In this document: positions 50,595-61,823 of the stretch, in pieces | Position numbering within the stretch: position 1 is the stretch's first letter | How the letters are laid out: every line of letters starts with the position of its first letter | Assembly (NCBI GenBank): GCA_964019425.1 | Contig: OZ025820.1 | Span: 806,001-870,000 of the forward strand | DNA: 64,000 nucleotides | DNA from: Flectonema sp. DT1601 | Taxonomy: Eukaryota > Euglenozoa > Diplonemea > Diplonemida > Diplonemidae | Reading direction: 5' to 3' | Made by a program: the position numbers and the translations under genes | The notes under the pieces: model-generated | Databases searched by the model: none | What the model saw: only the letters and a program-made list of their open reading frames with translations | What the model was told of the DNA's origin: nothing

Positions 50595-51301
50595 TTTAAT
50601 GCACTTCCCAAGGGACAAAATTAGCAAAAAAACGGCGGCTAGTCCGCGTGGTGTCCCCCTCTCCCTGTGTGAATTATGAGGATGTTTTGCTCGCCCCTTT
50701 TTTAATTTTGGAGCGGCATGATCGAAGACAATCTTTCTTTTCCCTCTTTTATTTCCAATCCCGTCGCCCCCGGGAAGTTTAATTGTAGTGACTAGCCATG
50801 AAGGGCATTTTGATTTACATTTGTGACAGCTAGGGGGAGTGGAGTGTAGCGAGGGAATGGCACTTTGCCACTTACCGGCTGTTGACCGTATATGCGGGTT
50901 ATCACGTTTCCTTTTTGTTTTAGGTTTTTTGTTAGTAGTGAGATGTGCTACGTTTATTTATTTCACAACGTGTTTCGCCATCTTGAACTACTTTTAATAC
51001 AGTTTTCGTATCATCAAATACCAGTATATACGGCTATTGACAAAGAGCCGCCCCCCTTCCTGGTGTTCGTCTTTTTCTATGGTTAATTTTCAAGACAATA
51101 TAATGTATTAATTAAGTACTCATGAGTTTTATAAAAAGCTGTTACGGTAACATAGGCAAGTGGCGCTCAACTATGTTCACGTGGCCTCCAGTGGTATTAT
51201 TTATATATTTGCAGTCATTTACTACGCTGCCGCTGACAGTCAAGATTGTCGGAGAAATTGTTGTTCCTTTTGAGCTTGAAAATGCAGTATCAAATTACCC
51301 C
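50595..51301 (+). repeat. 707-bp direct repeat, right arm of A-B-A element
   Basis: Identical by eye to 49693-50399. The whole A-B-A block is bounded by a C run followed by TTTCTTT on both sides (about 49675-49694 on the left and 51298-51313 on the right), which looks like a flanking direct repeat. Copy identity means the duplication is very recent, or is an assembly product. Confidence 0.9.
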
Positions 51302-52689
51302 CCCCCTTTCTTTATACTCAAAAGTAAAACGCCTAAAAAATATAAATTTCGATATTTTCAAAATGGAGAGTGACAAAAGTGCTTTGATTGGGTTCTGGTT
51401 TAGAGGCGTTCAGCCATAAACCACCCGGTGGTAGCATCACGGCACTGTCCGATCAGACAACCGTAGATGAACCAATGAATTCGAAGGGGAGCACAGGTTC
51501 TTCTTACCCTCCTTTTTTGACATCTTTCCACTAAGCGACTAATAGTGACAAAAAACCCTAGTTGGCTGTGAGTTGATTCTTAATGAGTGTAGGCAACAAA
51601 TACATTCAAGCTAACAAAAGAAATCATACACTATTGCAGTTGCTCGAATCTTCTGGCCTTTATTTATTTGTTTATTTATTTTTTTGATTCTCAGTGAGGT
51701 TCTTGATCTTCTGTGGTATCTCTCTGTTAAAAAACTATTGTCAAATATTTAACGAAAAAAAATAATAAAAAAAAGGCTGTGAAATGTTTGATTCATTTCT
51801 ATTGGCTCAGTGACAATGATGTAATACTGGGCGGTGTGAATATGAGTTTTTGGTTAGTCGTTTATTTTAAGTAAGTTAACGTCTCTTCTCGCTGTTGAGA
51901 GTTGCTGGCAGATACGTGGCAACACTTTAATAGGTTTCGTCTATCACACTCTCAAGTAGCACCTTCCCTCTCTTTCTCTCTCCCTCTCTCTTCTATTTCT
52001 CTCTCAGTTCTTGTTCCTCTCTCCAGTGCTTCTCAATGTAAGTGCTTGTTTACTTGCAACGATCACATGTTCGTGAGTACATTACCTGTTTAATCATATA
52101 ACATTATTTACTTGGAGCTCCTGTTTGTGGGTACTTCATCAGTTCTAAAAAACGTTCATGTAGTCGGTAGTTTTTTTATTCCTTTTTGTATCATTCACCT
52201 CAAGCAAGTGATTTCCGTTAGAGGAAAAGAAATCTGGTTGTTGCCATCAGTCAGGAAGAGTGTGAGTATCTCTTGTTCAGTCCACCGATAAAGAAATAAG
52301 ACGTGTTGTAGTAGAAGAATACCTTGAGGTAGTATGAAAGACAAGAGAAAGCGAGATTTTTATTCCTCTTCTTTTTTTTTCTTCGCGAGTGTTGCATTTT
52401 TCAAGAAAAAGTTACATTACGGTTTAAATTTTTTTTTTTAGTAGTTAGCAAACAGCTTTAACTAACATATACCTCTCTTGAATTTTTCGCTTGCGTGCAA
52501 GCGAGGAAAGCGAATTTAAGAGTTTTTTTAGGTCTTCATTTTTTTTTTTTTTTTTTTTTTTTCCTTTTTTTTTTTCTTTCTTTTCCTTCTTGTCTTTTTT
52601 TTTTTTTTTTTTAATCTCGACGGAATAGTTAAGAACGAAAACCACAAAAAAAAAGAACGAAAACTAACACAAAAAAAAAAAAAAAAAAA

Positions 52690-52890
52690 ATGATGATGAT
52701 GAAGAACAAAAACTTAGAAAGAACAGAATTCAAAACAGAAATTTCCTCTCTAAAACAAGAGCAAGAAAAAATGCTTATTCCTCTCTTTAAAAAAACTTTT
52801 CTTACACCGGTAGCTGACCACCACCTTTTAGTAAGTACAACAACCTCTCTTGTGAATGTTATACTGCTACTTTGGTTTTTTTGTTGTTAG
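52690..52890 (+). CDS. Possible small coiled-coil/membrane protein
   Basis: A frame of 66 codons follows an A-rich leader like those of several real genes here. It starts with four Met codons, then a charged helix (TEFKTEISSLKQEQEKM), then a hydrophobic end (SLVNVILLLWFFCC). An internal GTAAGT at about 52831-52836 could be a splice donor that would change the C-terminus. There is no acceptor as clear as for the neighbours and no known family, so it may be chance. Confidence 0.2.
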   Translation: MMMMKNKNLERTEFKTEISSLKQEQEKMLIPLFKKTFLTPVADHHLLVSTTTSLVNVILLLWFFCC

Positions 52891-53691
52891 TGAGGTGGAT
52901 TTCCGTGTAGTGTGTGTCTTTTCCCATACTGGGATTCCAGGTTCCCTCTCCCCAAGCCTTGCTAACTTACTTTATACTGTGGCTTCTTTTATGTATTTTT
53001 CGCAAAGGGTGTTGCATCAGCAAAAAACCCATTAATATTCTGAGTTAGAAAAGAATAAAGAGAAAAAAAAATAAGAATTAGGAGAGTACTGCACCTAAAA
53101 CTCATATCGTTGGTGTGGTATCCAAGTTTCTTTTCTGTTTTTAATTTTATTTGTGTTTTTTTATTTTCTTATTTATTGTTATAGTTACGGTTTTTTTTTT
53201 TCTCTTTTTTTTTCTTCTTCCTCTCTCTTTTTTTTTGTGAACCTCCTGGTTCGCATTCGGCTTGAGGGAAATGTATAATTGCCCCTTTTTTTGCCCTTTT
53301 ACTCTCTTTTTGGTACACTTCAGAAATGTACTATTTTTTTTTTTTTTTATAAGCATTGTGTTTGCCACGAAAAAAACAAGAAAAAGGTTACTGGAGTTTC
53401 CCCTATCATTATTTTGATATTCTCTTTAGTTTTTCTCAAAAGGGATGATTCTGCGAGCTCCTGTCGTTAACCAACTTCACATTATTTCTCTTTTTCAAAC
53501 ATTTCGAGTGATTCGTTCCCCTGCATTCACCTTTTTCTTTGCTTTTTCTGCATCTTACTTTTTAGGTTAGGTATTTGTATGTAGTTGTCGTTGCGCTTTT
53601 TCTTTTTATACATAATTTTATTTTTCCTTCTTTGCCTTGACTTTATCCATTATATGCAACAAACGCAGAACAAAATTTCCCTTTACTTTGC

Positions 53692-53725
<34 letters not shown>

Positions 53726-55981
53726 CTAAAAGCAAACAAAAAAAAAAAAAAGAATATTAGTGCAGTAGTACCTGTAGTTACGTTTATTTAATTTTTTTCC
53801 CTGTTTACTTTAAGGGGGTTGTGAAGATTCTTAAAAATCCATCCTACGGTGAAGGAAGTATTCTTATTCGTTTGTTTGATGCAAACCAGAGCCGGATCGC
53901 ATCCGCGCTATAGATGTTTTGCACGGATGGATTCGCAAGCCTCTTCCCTTGGTAACAAGACCAACAAAGGGAAGCTGAAAAGGAGCTTACTGGGAAAATT
54001 GATACATTTCGTCTCTTTATAACCCCTCCAAAAAATTGTTAACCTTTTGCAACGAGAGAGAGTGCGTTGTCTGTAAAAAGAAAACTGGCTTCATATAACA
54101 ACCCCAATGTGAGAATTACTCTTGCAATTCATCAGAGTTTTCAAAGCAAAATACCAACTTAGTTAGTTAGTTAGTTTATTTTCAATGTTAGAAAAAAATA
54201 AAATAATAATAATAATAAGAAAAAATGCTACTTGAACTGCCACAATAACCCCCACAGAAAAAGAAGGGGGGGTTTTTTTTTGTTTCCCCCTTTTTGTATG
54301 TTCAAAATCCTCCTTGATGTGGGTGTAGCTCAATATTAAGTATGTTAGCAATCTCCTTCTAGTTCACCAAATCGAAATAGTCAACTAGCTGTAGCAAGAG
54401 ATGAAAGCAACTTGCTCTCTGTTTTCAGTCCTTATTAGATAAAGATTATTGTTCTGTTTTTTTTTTTTTTTTTTTTTGCATGTACTTGTCTTGTTGTCGC
54501 ATTCAAAGTGGTAATTCCCCACCATTGATTTTGCGAAGAAATTTAACGACATGTACTTTGGAGCGAAAATTTCCAATATTGTAATTTTTCTACCTGTTTT
54601 ATTTCATTTTATGGGTGCTAATATTATTTTATTTTTTTGTTGTTTTTTCTAGGCACATTTTTTTGATTTGAGGAAGGAAAAAAAAAAAATAGAAAGAGAA
54701 AGAGAAACAGAAAAAAAAACGTAACTTTGACGTGAAGCTATGCAGGACAGTTTGTCAGCGCTGTTCAGTATTTTTCCCCTTGTTCTTTTATTCTCAATCC
54801 CCTTTTAATTATCACTTAATTTATTTTCTTTATTTTTTGTTTTTTTATTAGCTTTTTTGCTTATTTTCGCGTTGGTAGCGAGAAGTATTTGACTTGCCGT
54901 TTTTAAAGGCAAGCAGTCCTCATCTATCGGCAGTAGAAGCAGCATTTGCAATGTAATCCTTGATAGCATTGCATTTGAAAAATATTTCCTCGAATCTTGT
55001 CGGGGTGGTTGGCAAGGCATTGTAGTGTTCCAGGGTCCAAAGAACAGGTTAGAGAGCTTCCCTCTCTCAAGACCACTCTTTGAGTCGGCTTTCCTTATTC
55101 TGGTGATTATTACTGTGCCACGTAATTTGCATCTTACCCAAAAAAAAAAAAAAAAAAAAATTGTTTTTAATAATTTTGATATACTCACAAGTTTAAAATC
55201 TAGCTAGGGTTTTCACATAGAGTTTTAACAACGCATTGTTGATGCCTTAGGGAGCATCCCATATCCATATTTGCGTGCGTTTTAGTGTACTAAAAGCGTG
55301 ATCTTTAGTTAGTAGTAGTGAGTCATCTGTAGTGAACTTTTTTTTTTTTTTTTTTAATGTGGAGTTTCTTTTTTCCCCACTGGAACTGTATTTAAAAAAC
55401 AAAAAAAAAAAAAAAAAAAAAAAAACACCTTTCGCTTGATACAGATGCCTAACGGGCAATTTCGTATAATGTTGGTGTGCCTATAGTGAATTACACTTAC
55501 TTTTTCGTATTTTTTTTTGGTCATTGCTTTGAATACAATGATTTTTTTCGTTTAGGTATCCCAAAAGACTTAAATTTTTTTTTCCAGCTGTTTAGTCGAT
55601 GAGGTTTTTCTGTGTTTCTACGGTGTGATATTTGTAAGGAAAAACTATCTTTTTTTTCCTTTTCGCACCATATAGGGGATTTAAAATCCTTTTTTTGTAG
55701 ATAGCAGAGCGTGATGCCTTTGCACTGTGACAGTTGCAACAATTCCTATATTTAAGGGGAAAGTAAGAAAAAAAATAATTCAGTAAAATAAAGCAGCCAT
55801 GTGTGTGGACTTCCTCACGCACTTTCTTGGCTTTGGTACATTCCACAGCTAGTGAATAAAGGTTTATACCTCAAGTATAAAATAACATTTCTGAAGGAAC
55901 TGTTTTATCATCTGAGTCGGATGCATTCGTATCCTTTACTATGTTGCTTCCAATGGAAGTACGTGCCGTGAGTTTTTTTTT

Positions 55982-56018
55982 CCCCTTGAGCTTGAAAATA
56001 TAGTATCAAATTACCCCC
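55982..56018 (+). repeat. Remnant of the 3' end of the 707-bp repeat
   Basis: About 36 bases match the end of both 707-bp arms (TTGAGCTTGAAAAT, then AGTATCAAATTACCCC) with about two mismatches plus a change in the C run. It again ends in a C-rich stretch. This shows that the repeat end exists elsewhere in the desert, so the A unit is dispersed and not just locally doubled. Confidence 0.7.
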
Positions 56019-56027
56019 TACCCCAAC

Positions 56028-56061
<34 letters not shown>

Positions 56062-57510
56062 TTTTAACCCGATACAATACACTCATTTAAGTAAAATAAG
56101 TTAACAGCTGCATCTACTGGCTATGGGATCAAGTTCCCTCAAGAAACGTAGTACACTTCTAATACTGACAGTTTGGTAAGGTGCTATTGCGGAGCGTTTG
56201 TCCAGCGCATTTCTCACGGTTTTGCGCTAAGATACTAAAAAAAAAAATCGATGTTTTAATATTCCTTATTTTTTTTCCCAGCTCAGTGCGAGTGTCTTTT
56301 TTTTCTTTTTTTTTTTTTTTTTTTTTTTGCTTGTATACGGTAGTGTACGTGATATATCTTATTCTTCTAAAGCAAAGAAAAAAAAAAAAAAAAAAAAAAG
56401 AGAGAAAAAAAAAGAAAAAAACATAAATAACAAAAAGAAAATAAGAAAAATATCTGTGCCTCGAAAGAGCACGGGTGAAAGCAATCAACTTCAACAGCTG
56501 CTCTCTCTCAATCACCGCCATTATTTTGGCTTTTCATCAGGATGCGTTGTAGAAGTGAAACGTGGTTTTTTTTTTTAAAATTAAAGAGAGAAAATTACCA
56601 GCAGCAATAAACGTATAACACCTTTTCTTTTTCCTTTATAGAATAGCGTTTTTATATTTTTTTTTTTTTGATTTTAACGCACACAACCAATTAAAAAAAA
56701 AAAAAAACCAAAATCAAAATCAAAAAAAATTCTTTGTTTTTTCTACTCAGTAAGTATTTATTCTTCCTAGTTTCTCTGTAAGAGTCTCACGGTTGTAATT
56801 CCCGTGTGCTTCTCAGAGATTTGGCTTCCCCGACTTCGATAAATTAATAAATAAACGCGTTTCCTTTCCCCTCGTCATTATTTTCATAAAAGCAATTTTT
56901 CTTTCTTTTTTTTTGTTGTTTAACTAAAATAATTAGCATTGATCCTTCTGTTGGTACACCGCAAACAGAAAGACGTCGTTCCATCTGATTGTTTGACAGA
57001 TTAAAAAAAAAAAAAAAAAAGTGAGCGTTTATACTATAGCTTGCGCTCGTTTAAAAGTGAATATCGCTAACGTCTTTGACAGAAATCTCTTGGGAAGGAT
57101 CACACATAATCCATCTATTCTCGTGATAGATAAATTTTTTTTCTATAGTGAAAATGCGAAAAAATGCAATTTAATATTCCAATTCTACGAGAAAAACTAC
57201 AATGCTCGTCTTTTTTTGTATATTCTAGTACACTGCTAATAATCATTTGGTTACTAGATATCCTCAACAGACGTGAGTAGAAAGCAACACTTGTTTAGTA
57301 AAACGCATCAATATCTGTTCACTTTGTAAGATATAAGGGATGAAGCGAAGACTATGTGTGAAAAACGAAGGGGTCAGGAAATAATAAAAAAAAATAAAAA
57401 ATGAAGAATGATCAGAAAATCATGATGGGTTGGAAAAAAAGAATAGTAATAATTAATACAAAAAACGTCAACGTCCAGGACAGTCGAAGTGTTGCCGTCT
57501 ATGCGAAAAA

Positions 57511-57576
57511 CGGGGCTTTGTTTGACCACAGATCAGAGCACACGACGACGCTGAAGCCATTGAACATAAAGCCCCG
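57511..57576 (+). other. Inverted repeat with 9-bp GC-rich stem
   Basis: CGGGGCTTT at 57511-57519 pairs with AAAGCCCCG at 57568-57576 across a 48-base loop. It lies in a mixed-composition island of the desert. A structured RNA or chance pairing are both possible. Confidence 0.3.
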
Positions 57577-58065
57577 ACCGGACTATTTCTCGCTCTCTCG
57601 CTCTCTCTCTCCCTCTCCCCGAGCTTCATGTTACTCTCATTGTTTGTAGCTCTTGAGATGGTCAGCCCGCTCATTTTTTTTTGGCTGTGTAGGTCCAATG
57701 GATGGGCGAGAAAGAATTTTAAGAAGGAAAAAAAAATTCTTCGTTATATCCTCCTGTAGCAAATACGTTGCGATAAGAACACCCATGGCTTTCACGGGTG
57801 CATACGTTTTTTATGATCTCGTCTGATAAAGTAAATCTATCACACTCCCTCCCCTTAAGTTTCTTTCCCTATTGTTTGATTATCGACCTTACATATTTTA
57901 ATCTTTTTTTATGTCAATAGTTTTCTCACCAATTGTTGTTTTATGTGATCATATTGGATATTTTAACTGTTTATGATCGCTGTGTTCTAGTTTGAAAATA
58001 ATAAAATGAAAATAAATTTTTTACGTCTCAGTTTAGTTATAAATTGGATGCTAGGATGTAGGTGA

Positions 58066-58097
58066 GACTGGCTCCGACAGCTTGACTGAAGCCAGTT
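58066..58097 (+). other. Inverted repeat, 7-8-bp stem
   Basis: ACTGGCT and AGCCAGT (58067-58073 and 58090-58096) enclose a 16-base loop. It lies in a non-homopolymer island at the right side of the desert. Confidence 0.3.
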
Positions 58098-59543
58098 AAA
58101 AGGCATCGAAGTTGGGCAACAAGACAAAAAAAAAAAACAAAAAAAAAAAATGCGAGGCAGAAAAAATATTAACATCAATAGGCCCATGTTTTTTTTAAAA
58201 AAAACTTGCATACCTTATTTTAAAAATGAGGTTATAGAAAGTATCCCTTTCTTATTTTTTTTTTTGTTGGGACCCATCCACCGCCTGTTTTCGAATTTTC
58301 ATTTCTTATTCCGATTTGATAGCGTTGCTGCATCTATTCGGATAGAGGTGTGAATGCTCCTCTCTCACATCACAGGAACACTCGTGTGTTTTCTGTGTGT
58401 TTTTGCGTGCTATTTGCGCCCTCGACAACAAGTCATTAAAAAATAAAATAAAAATAAAGCGCAAATTTACTACTATAAAATTATTAAAACGAAAAAAAAA
58501 AGAAAGAAAAAAAAAAAAAAAAAAAAAAGAAAAATACATTACCTCACTCTGGCATTATTGCTATTACTTTGAAAATTAAATGTTACTTTTCATCTAAGCA
58601 ATTAGCAAAATCTTATTCTCCCTCGAGCAGAGAGGTGGTGTAAAGCCGCACTCAGCTCACAGCCTTTGTAGACTGCTGGCGATTCATGCAACTGCGTAAG
58701 AAGGAAAAACCACCTGCAATAGGTTAGGTTAGGTGTTTGAAGACGCTTGTATGGAAATATTCATTTTTTTTTTCTTTTTTCCATACTTTGTATCCCTAAT
58801 CGGATCGGAAACTGATCCAAGAAAGGATGCACACTTTGCTCTATCTGTGAATTAAGTTTAGCCTTCACAAAGTTGCTTTTCCTTCCTTTTTTTTAAAAAA
58901 ATTTTCTTTTTTTTTTTTAATGAAGATAAGTGCCGTAGAGTCTTATCTCAAACCTGCAGTTATCGCCAAAAGGAGAAGAAAAGAACTAAAAAATAAATTT
59001 AAAAGAAAAAAGAAGAAAACAAACAAATGAAAAGAAGAGAAATTCTTTTCTCTGGTTTTTGATCTCTTTTTTTTCGTTCTTCTCTGTGCTGGCACGTGTC
59101 CCTCCCTTTCGTATTATCGCACTCTTGTGTTCGCTATTTCGCAGCGACGTACATGATTTCATTTCCCCCAGTGCATGTTAGGAAAAAAATCCACTTTTGA
59201 TTCACTGTTGCCGCTCCCATTACAATTTTCCATTTCTTGGAATTGCAGCAAAAGAGAGGGCAACTTGGTCTTGGTTTTTTTTTTTTCTTTTTTTTTTTTT
59301 TTAAAAATACTTTTTATGCCAATTGGCTGTCAATTCAGAATTTACTCCCTACCCAAAAAAAAAAAAACGAAAAATGGAAAAAAAAAAAAAAAAAAAAAAG
59401 GCATTTCCCCTCCCCACCCTGGATCCATGAAACCGAAAAGAAATCGGTTAAAAAATATTCATTCAATTTAATTTAATAAAGTAAGCAATATATTAATGAT
59501 TTTTTGCTCTACAGATATTCTTCCAAAAAAAAAAAAACACAAT

Positions 59544-60503
59544 ATGCGTGTTTTCGGTGTGAGTGACGTTCATAGCGACTATGACGATAATATGTCCTGG
59601 ACTATAAAAGCTGGTGACAACACAAGTGACGATTGTATTCTAGTTGCCGGTGACGTATCACATAAAGAATCCATTATCAAGGCAACGCTACTAAATCTAA
59701 AGAAGAGGTTTAAATATGTTTCTTACACTCCTGGTAATCATGATTTATGGATTGATAATAATGACTATTCAAATAGTTTAGAGAAATTGAAGGGATTAAT
59801 GAGAATGTGTGAGGAGATCGGAGTTATAACTAAACCAACTGTAATTGAAGGGGTTTATATCGTACCTTTACTGTCATGGCATCACATTAGTTGGGATACG
59901 GATCCTGATATTGTTGGATGGGAAGGAATTGTTCCGATAGAGAAATTAATGGCAGACTACCGAAAGTGTATTTGGCCAGATGACCTCGATCAGTTCACTG
60001 ATTCAGTCGCTAAACACATCGATGAGCTGAATCCTGTCTTGGAACCACATCCAGAGATTCCTATTGTTTCATATTCTCACTTCTTACCCTACCAGGAGTT
60101 GTGTCCTGAAAAACGATTTTTGTACCATCCGAATTTACCAAAAGCCGTTGGATCTAATTTCTTAAAATCAAGAGTAAAGTCAATAAAACCAACAATTCAT
60201 CTATTTGGTCATACCCACTTAGCATGGGATGAGACTATTGACGGTACTCGTTTTATTCAAGCTCCTCTCGCATATCCGCACGAGCGTGACTCCCGACCAC
60301 GATCACTTCGAGTTGGACCTCCTGAAGAAGTTGAGGAGGACCACCCGGGTGTAAAACCTCATCTTATTTGGGACACTAAAACTGGTTCTGCTCCACTGAC
60401 GTCTGCCTGGTGGTCTAATTTCTATAAAACTACTCCTCGAGATCCTACTAATTTTACAGAACTCGCTCCTTATGTTGCGAAAATGTATCGTCGGTCCCGC
60501 TAA
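59544..60503 (+). CDS. Calcineurin-like metallophosphoesterase
   Basis: The product has 319 residues. Metal-binding motifs are complete: DVHSD at 8-12, GDVSH at about 36-40, GNHDLW at about 64-69, SHFLPY at about 179-184 and GHTHLAW at about 220-226. The family hydrolyses phosphomono- or diesters with two metal ions; the protein resembles small cytosolic predicted phosphoesterases of plants and protists, with no known substrate. The acceptor TTTTTGCTCTACAG ends at 59514; the A-rich leader runs up to this ATG, which is chosen over the frame start at 59496, upstream of the acceptor. It is the first gene after the desert. Confidence 0.85.
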   Translation: MRVFGVSDVHSDYDDNMSWTIKAGDNTSDDCILVAGDVSHKESIIKATLLNLKKRFKYVSYTPGNHDLWIDNNDYSNSLEKLKGLMRMCEEIGVITKPTVIEGVYIVPLLSWHHISWDTDPDIVGWEGIVPIEKLMADYRKCIWPDDLDQFTDSVAKHIDELNPVLEPHPEIPIVSYSHFLPYQELCPEKRFLYHPNLPKAVGSNFLKSRVKSIKPTIHLFGHTHLAWDETIDGTRFIQAPLAYPHERDSRPRSLRVGPPEEVEEDHPGVKPHLIWDTKTGSAPLTSAWWSNFYKTTPRDPTNFTELAPYVAKMYRRSR

Positions 60504-60661
60504 GTCAAAACCCACCCAATGTGACAACTTTTAAAACAGAGTGAATGTATTTTTTCTTAATCCCATACGTTACCCTTGCCTCTACTGGATTATTTGAGTT
60601 ATAATTATAGTCTTTCTAATATCTGTTAACATTAATTCTAATAAAGTGAAAACTACATAAG

Positions 60662-61411
60662 ATGGGAACGATTTCAGAAAGAAGGATTGCTGACATAACA
60701 TCAAAGGAAGGATTGTGGGGAACTACTCTGCTGCAGAAGCAGAATGAACTAACAAACCCATCAATAATATCCATTGACTACGACCCGATACTAAACGGCT
60801 CTAGAACCATGGCGAGTAGAAAACTAAAAAGAAGCGAAGCAGGTAAGGATACGCTTCGACGGATTCAAGAAGCGGTTTATCGAAGAACAAAACATATAAG
60901 AAAATGTTTCACGATGATGATGAGGATAAATGATCCAGCCAAACCACCTGGTTTAAAAACTATTAGCATTACTCAATTTATGAAGCAACTTGACATATGG
61001 GAAATAGAATACGAAGCCACTGAAATCCAAGCCCTTCTCAGTCCGTACGAAGCCTTCCCAGGCCAAGGCATCGAATATAGTGATTTCACTGACATTGTTG
61101 GAAATGAGTCAATCGAAAATGTTATAAACAGACGTGGTGCACATGATGAGTTGCTTAACACACGAACAACAAAAACAAAGAAAGCAATCACTCAATCAAA
61201 CGTTCTAGTGACGACAACGGCATCTGTACCACAAGGAAGGTATTCAACATACGATAAAACTATTAATGTGTGTTATCTTTTTATGATTACTGTGAAAGCA
61301 TTGTGTTAACATTTTTATAAAAAAAATAAAAAAAAACAGCTGTACGGAAGTGGTAACGGTCTTGATATAAACATGGACGGAACAAATAATGGATTCTTTG
61401 TTATGAAATAA
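60662..61411 (+). CDS. EF-hand-like protein; gene with one intron
   Basis: Exons 60662-61267 and 61340-61411 give about 226 residues. Residues about 80-160 look like a degenerate EF-hand pair (CFTMMMRINDPAKPPGLKTI, ITQFMKQLDIWEIEYEATEI, IEYSDFTDIVG); the loops lack most calcium ligands. If unspliced, the frame ends at a TAA after 215 codons. Splicing at GTGTGT joins KTIN to LYGSGNGLDINMDGTNN and GFFVMK, a more protein-like end. The combination is common in flagellar calcium-binding-fold proteins, but function is unknown. Confidence 0.72.
61268..61339 (+). other. Probable spliceosomal intron (72 nt)
   Basis: Donor GTGTGT at a codon boundary, TGTTAAC as a branch-point-like site about 35 bases before the end, A-rich tail and ACAG acceptor. 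Exon 2 (61340-61411) is open in phase to TAA. An alternative donor GTATTC at 61240 gives an early stop in exon 2. Confidence 0.6.
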
Positions 61412-61823
61412 GTAGTTTTCTCTTTTTTTTCTTTCTTTTTTTCTTTTAAATTGTTACCCCAAAACAAACCCTAATTTATACATATAAAGTGCTTAACTTG
61501 TACAATAGACGCCATAAAAATGGCTCTTACGCACGCTGGTAAACCCGACAATTAAGTTAGGTAAACCTCCTCGGAGACGAGGCTGCAAAAGAAAGAATAG
61601 TGGCTATTTCTATTGTAGAAACGCCTTCCTCTAGATAGGTCTGTCATTGGACCCCCACTCGCACCTTTCTAGGACTGCGTTGAGGTTGTAATGAAGTTGA
61701 TGGTCAGTGAGGTAAATTATTTTTTTTTTTCAGGTGGAAAAAAAAAAAAAAAAAAAAAAAACAATTTAAACAAATAATAACAAACTCAACCAAAACTCCT
61801 GCTCAGACTTAATCCACTTAAAA
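61412..61823. other. Intergenic region with consecutive hairpins
   Basis: Between T- and A-rich edges, about 61500-61700 is mixed sequence with three inverted repeats: CCTCG-GAGA-CGAGG (61569-61582), AATAG-TGG-CTATT (61596-61608) and CTAGATAGGT with ACCTTTCTAG (61631-61672, one mismatch). This could be a small structured RNA or a 3' UTR. The acceptor TTTTTTTCAG ends near 61734, followed by an A run. Confidence 0.45.

Larger units (their letters stand above)
40601..59543. other. 19-kb gene desert of homopolymer-rich DNA
   Basis: No convincing protein gene is found on either strand. Nearly all frames above 60 codons are translations of A or T runs (poly-Lys or poly-Phe). Dozens of runs of 15-40 A or T occur, on both strands. 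Between runs lie islands of more mixed composition, for example 43990-44190, 47060-47260, 49690-51560, 53800-54000, 54870-55130, 57460-57680 and 58620-58740, some with hairpins. No tRNA, 5S or other standard RNA gene was recognised by eye. Flanking genes point the same way on both sides. Confidence 0.7.

Noticed and set aside
54805-55188. 127-codon minus-strand ORF and an opposing open + strand frame
   Set aside because: Both strands are open over the same island and no motif supports either; the hairpin near 54891 suggests non-coding structure instead.
57401-57649. 82-codon + strand ORF in a mixed-composition island
   Set aside because: Ends in a CT-repeat-encoded Ser/Arg/Pro tail, no acceptor, and the region folds as an inverted repeat.
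58721-58734. GGTTAGGTTAGGT as an interstitial telomere
   Set aside because: Only about two repeat units; too short to separate from chance.
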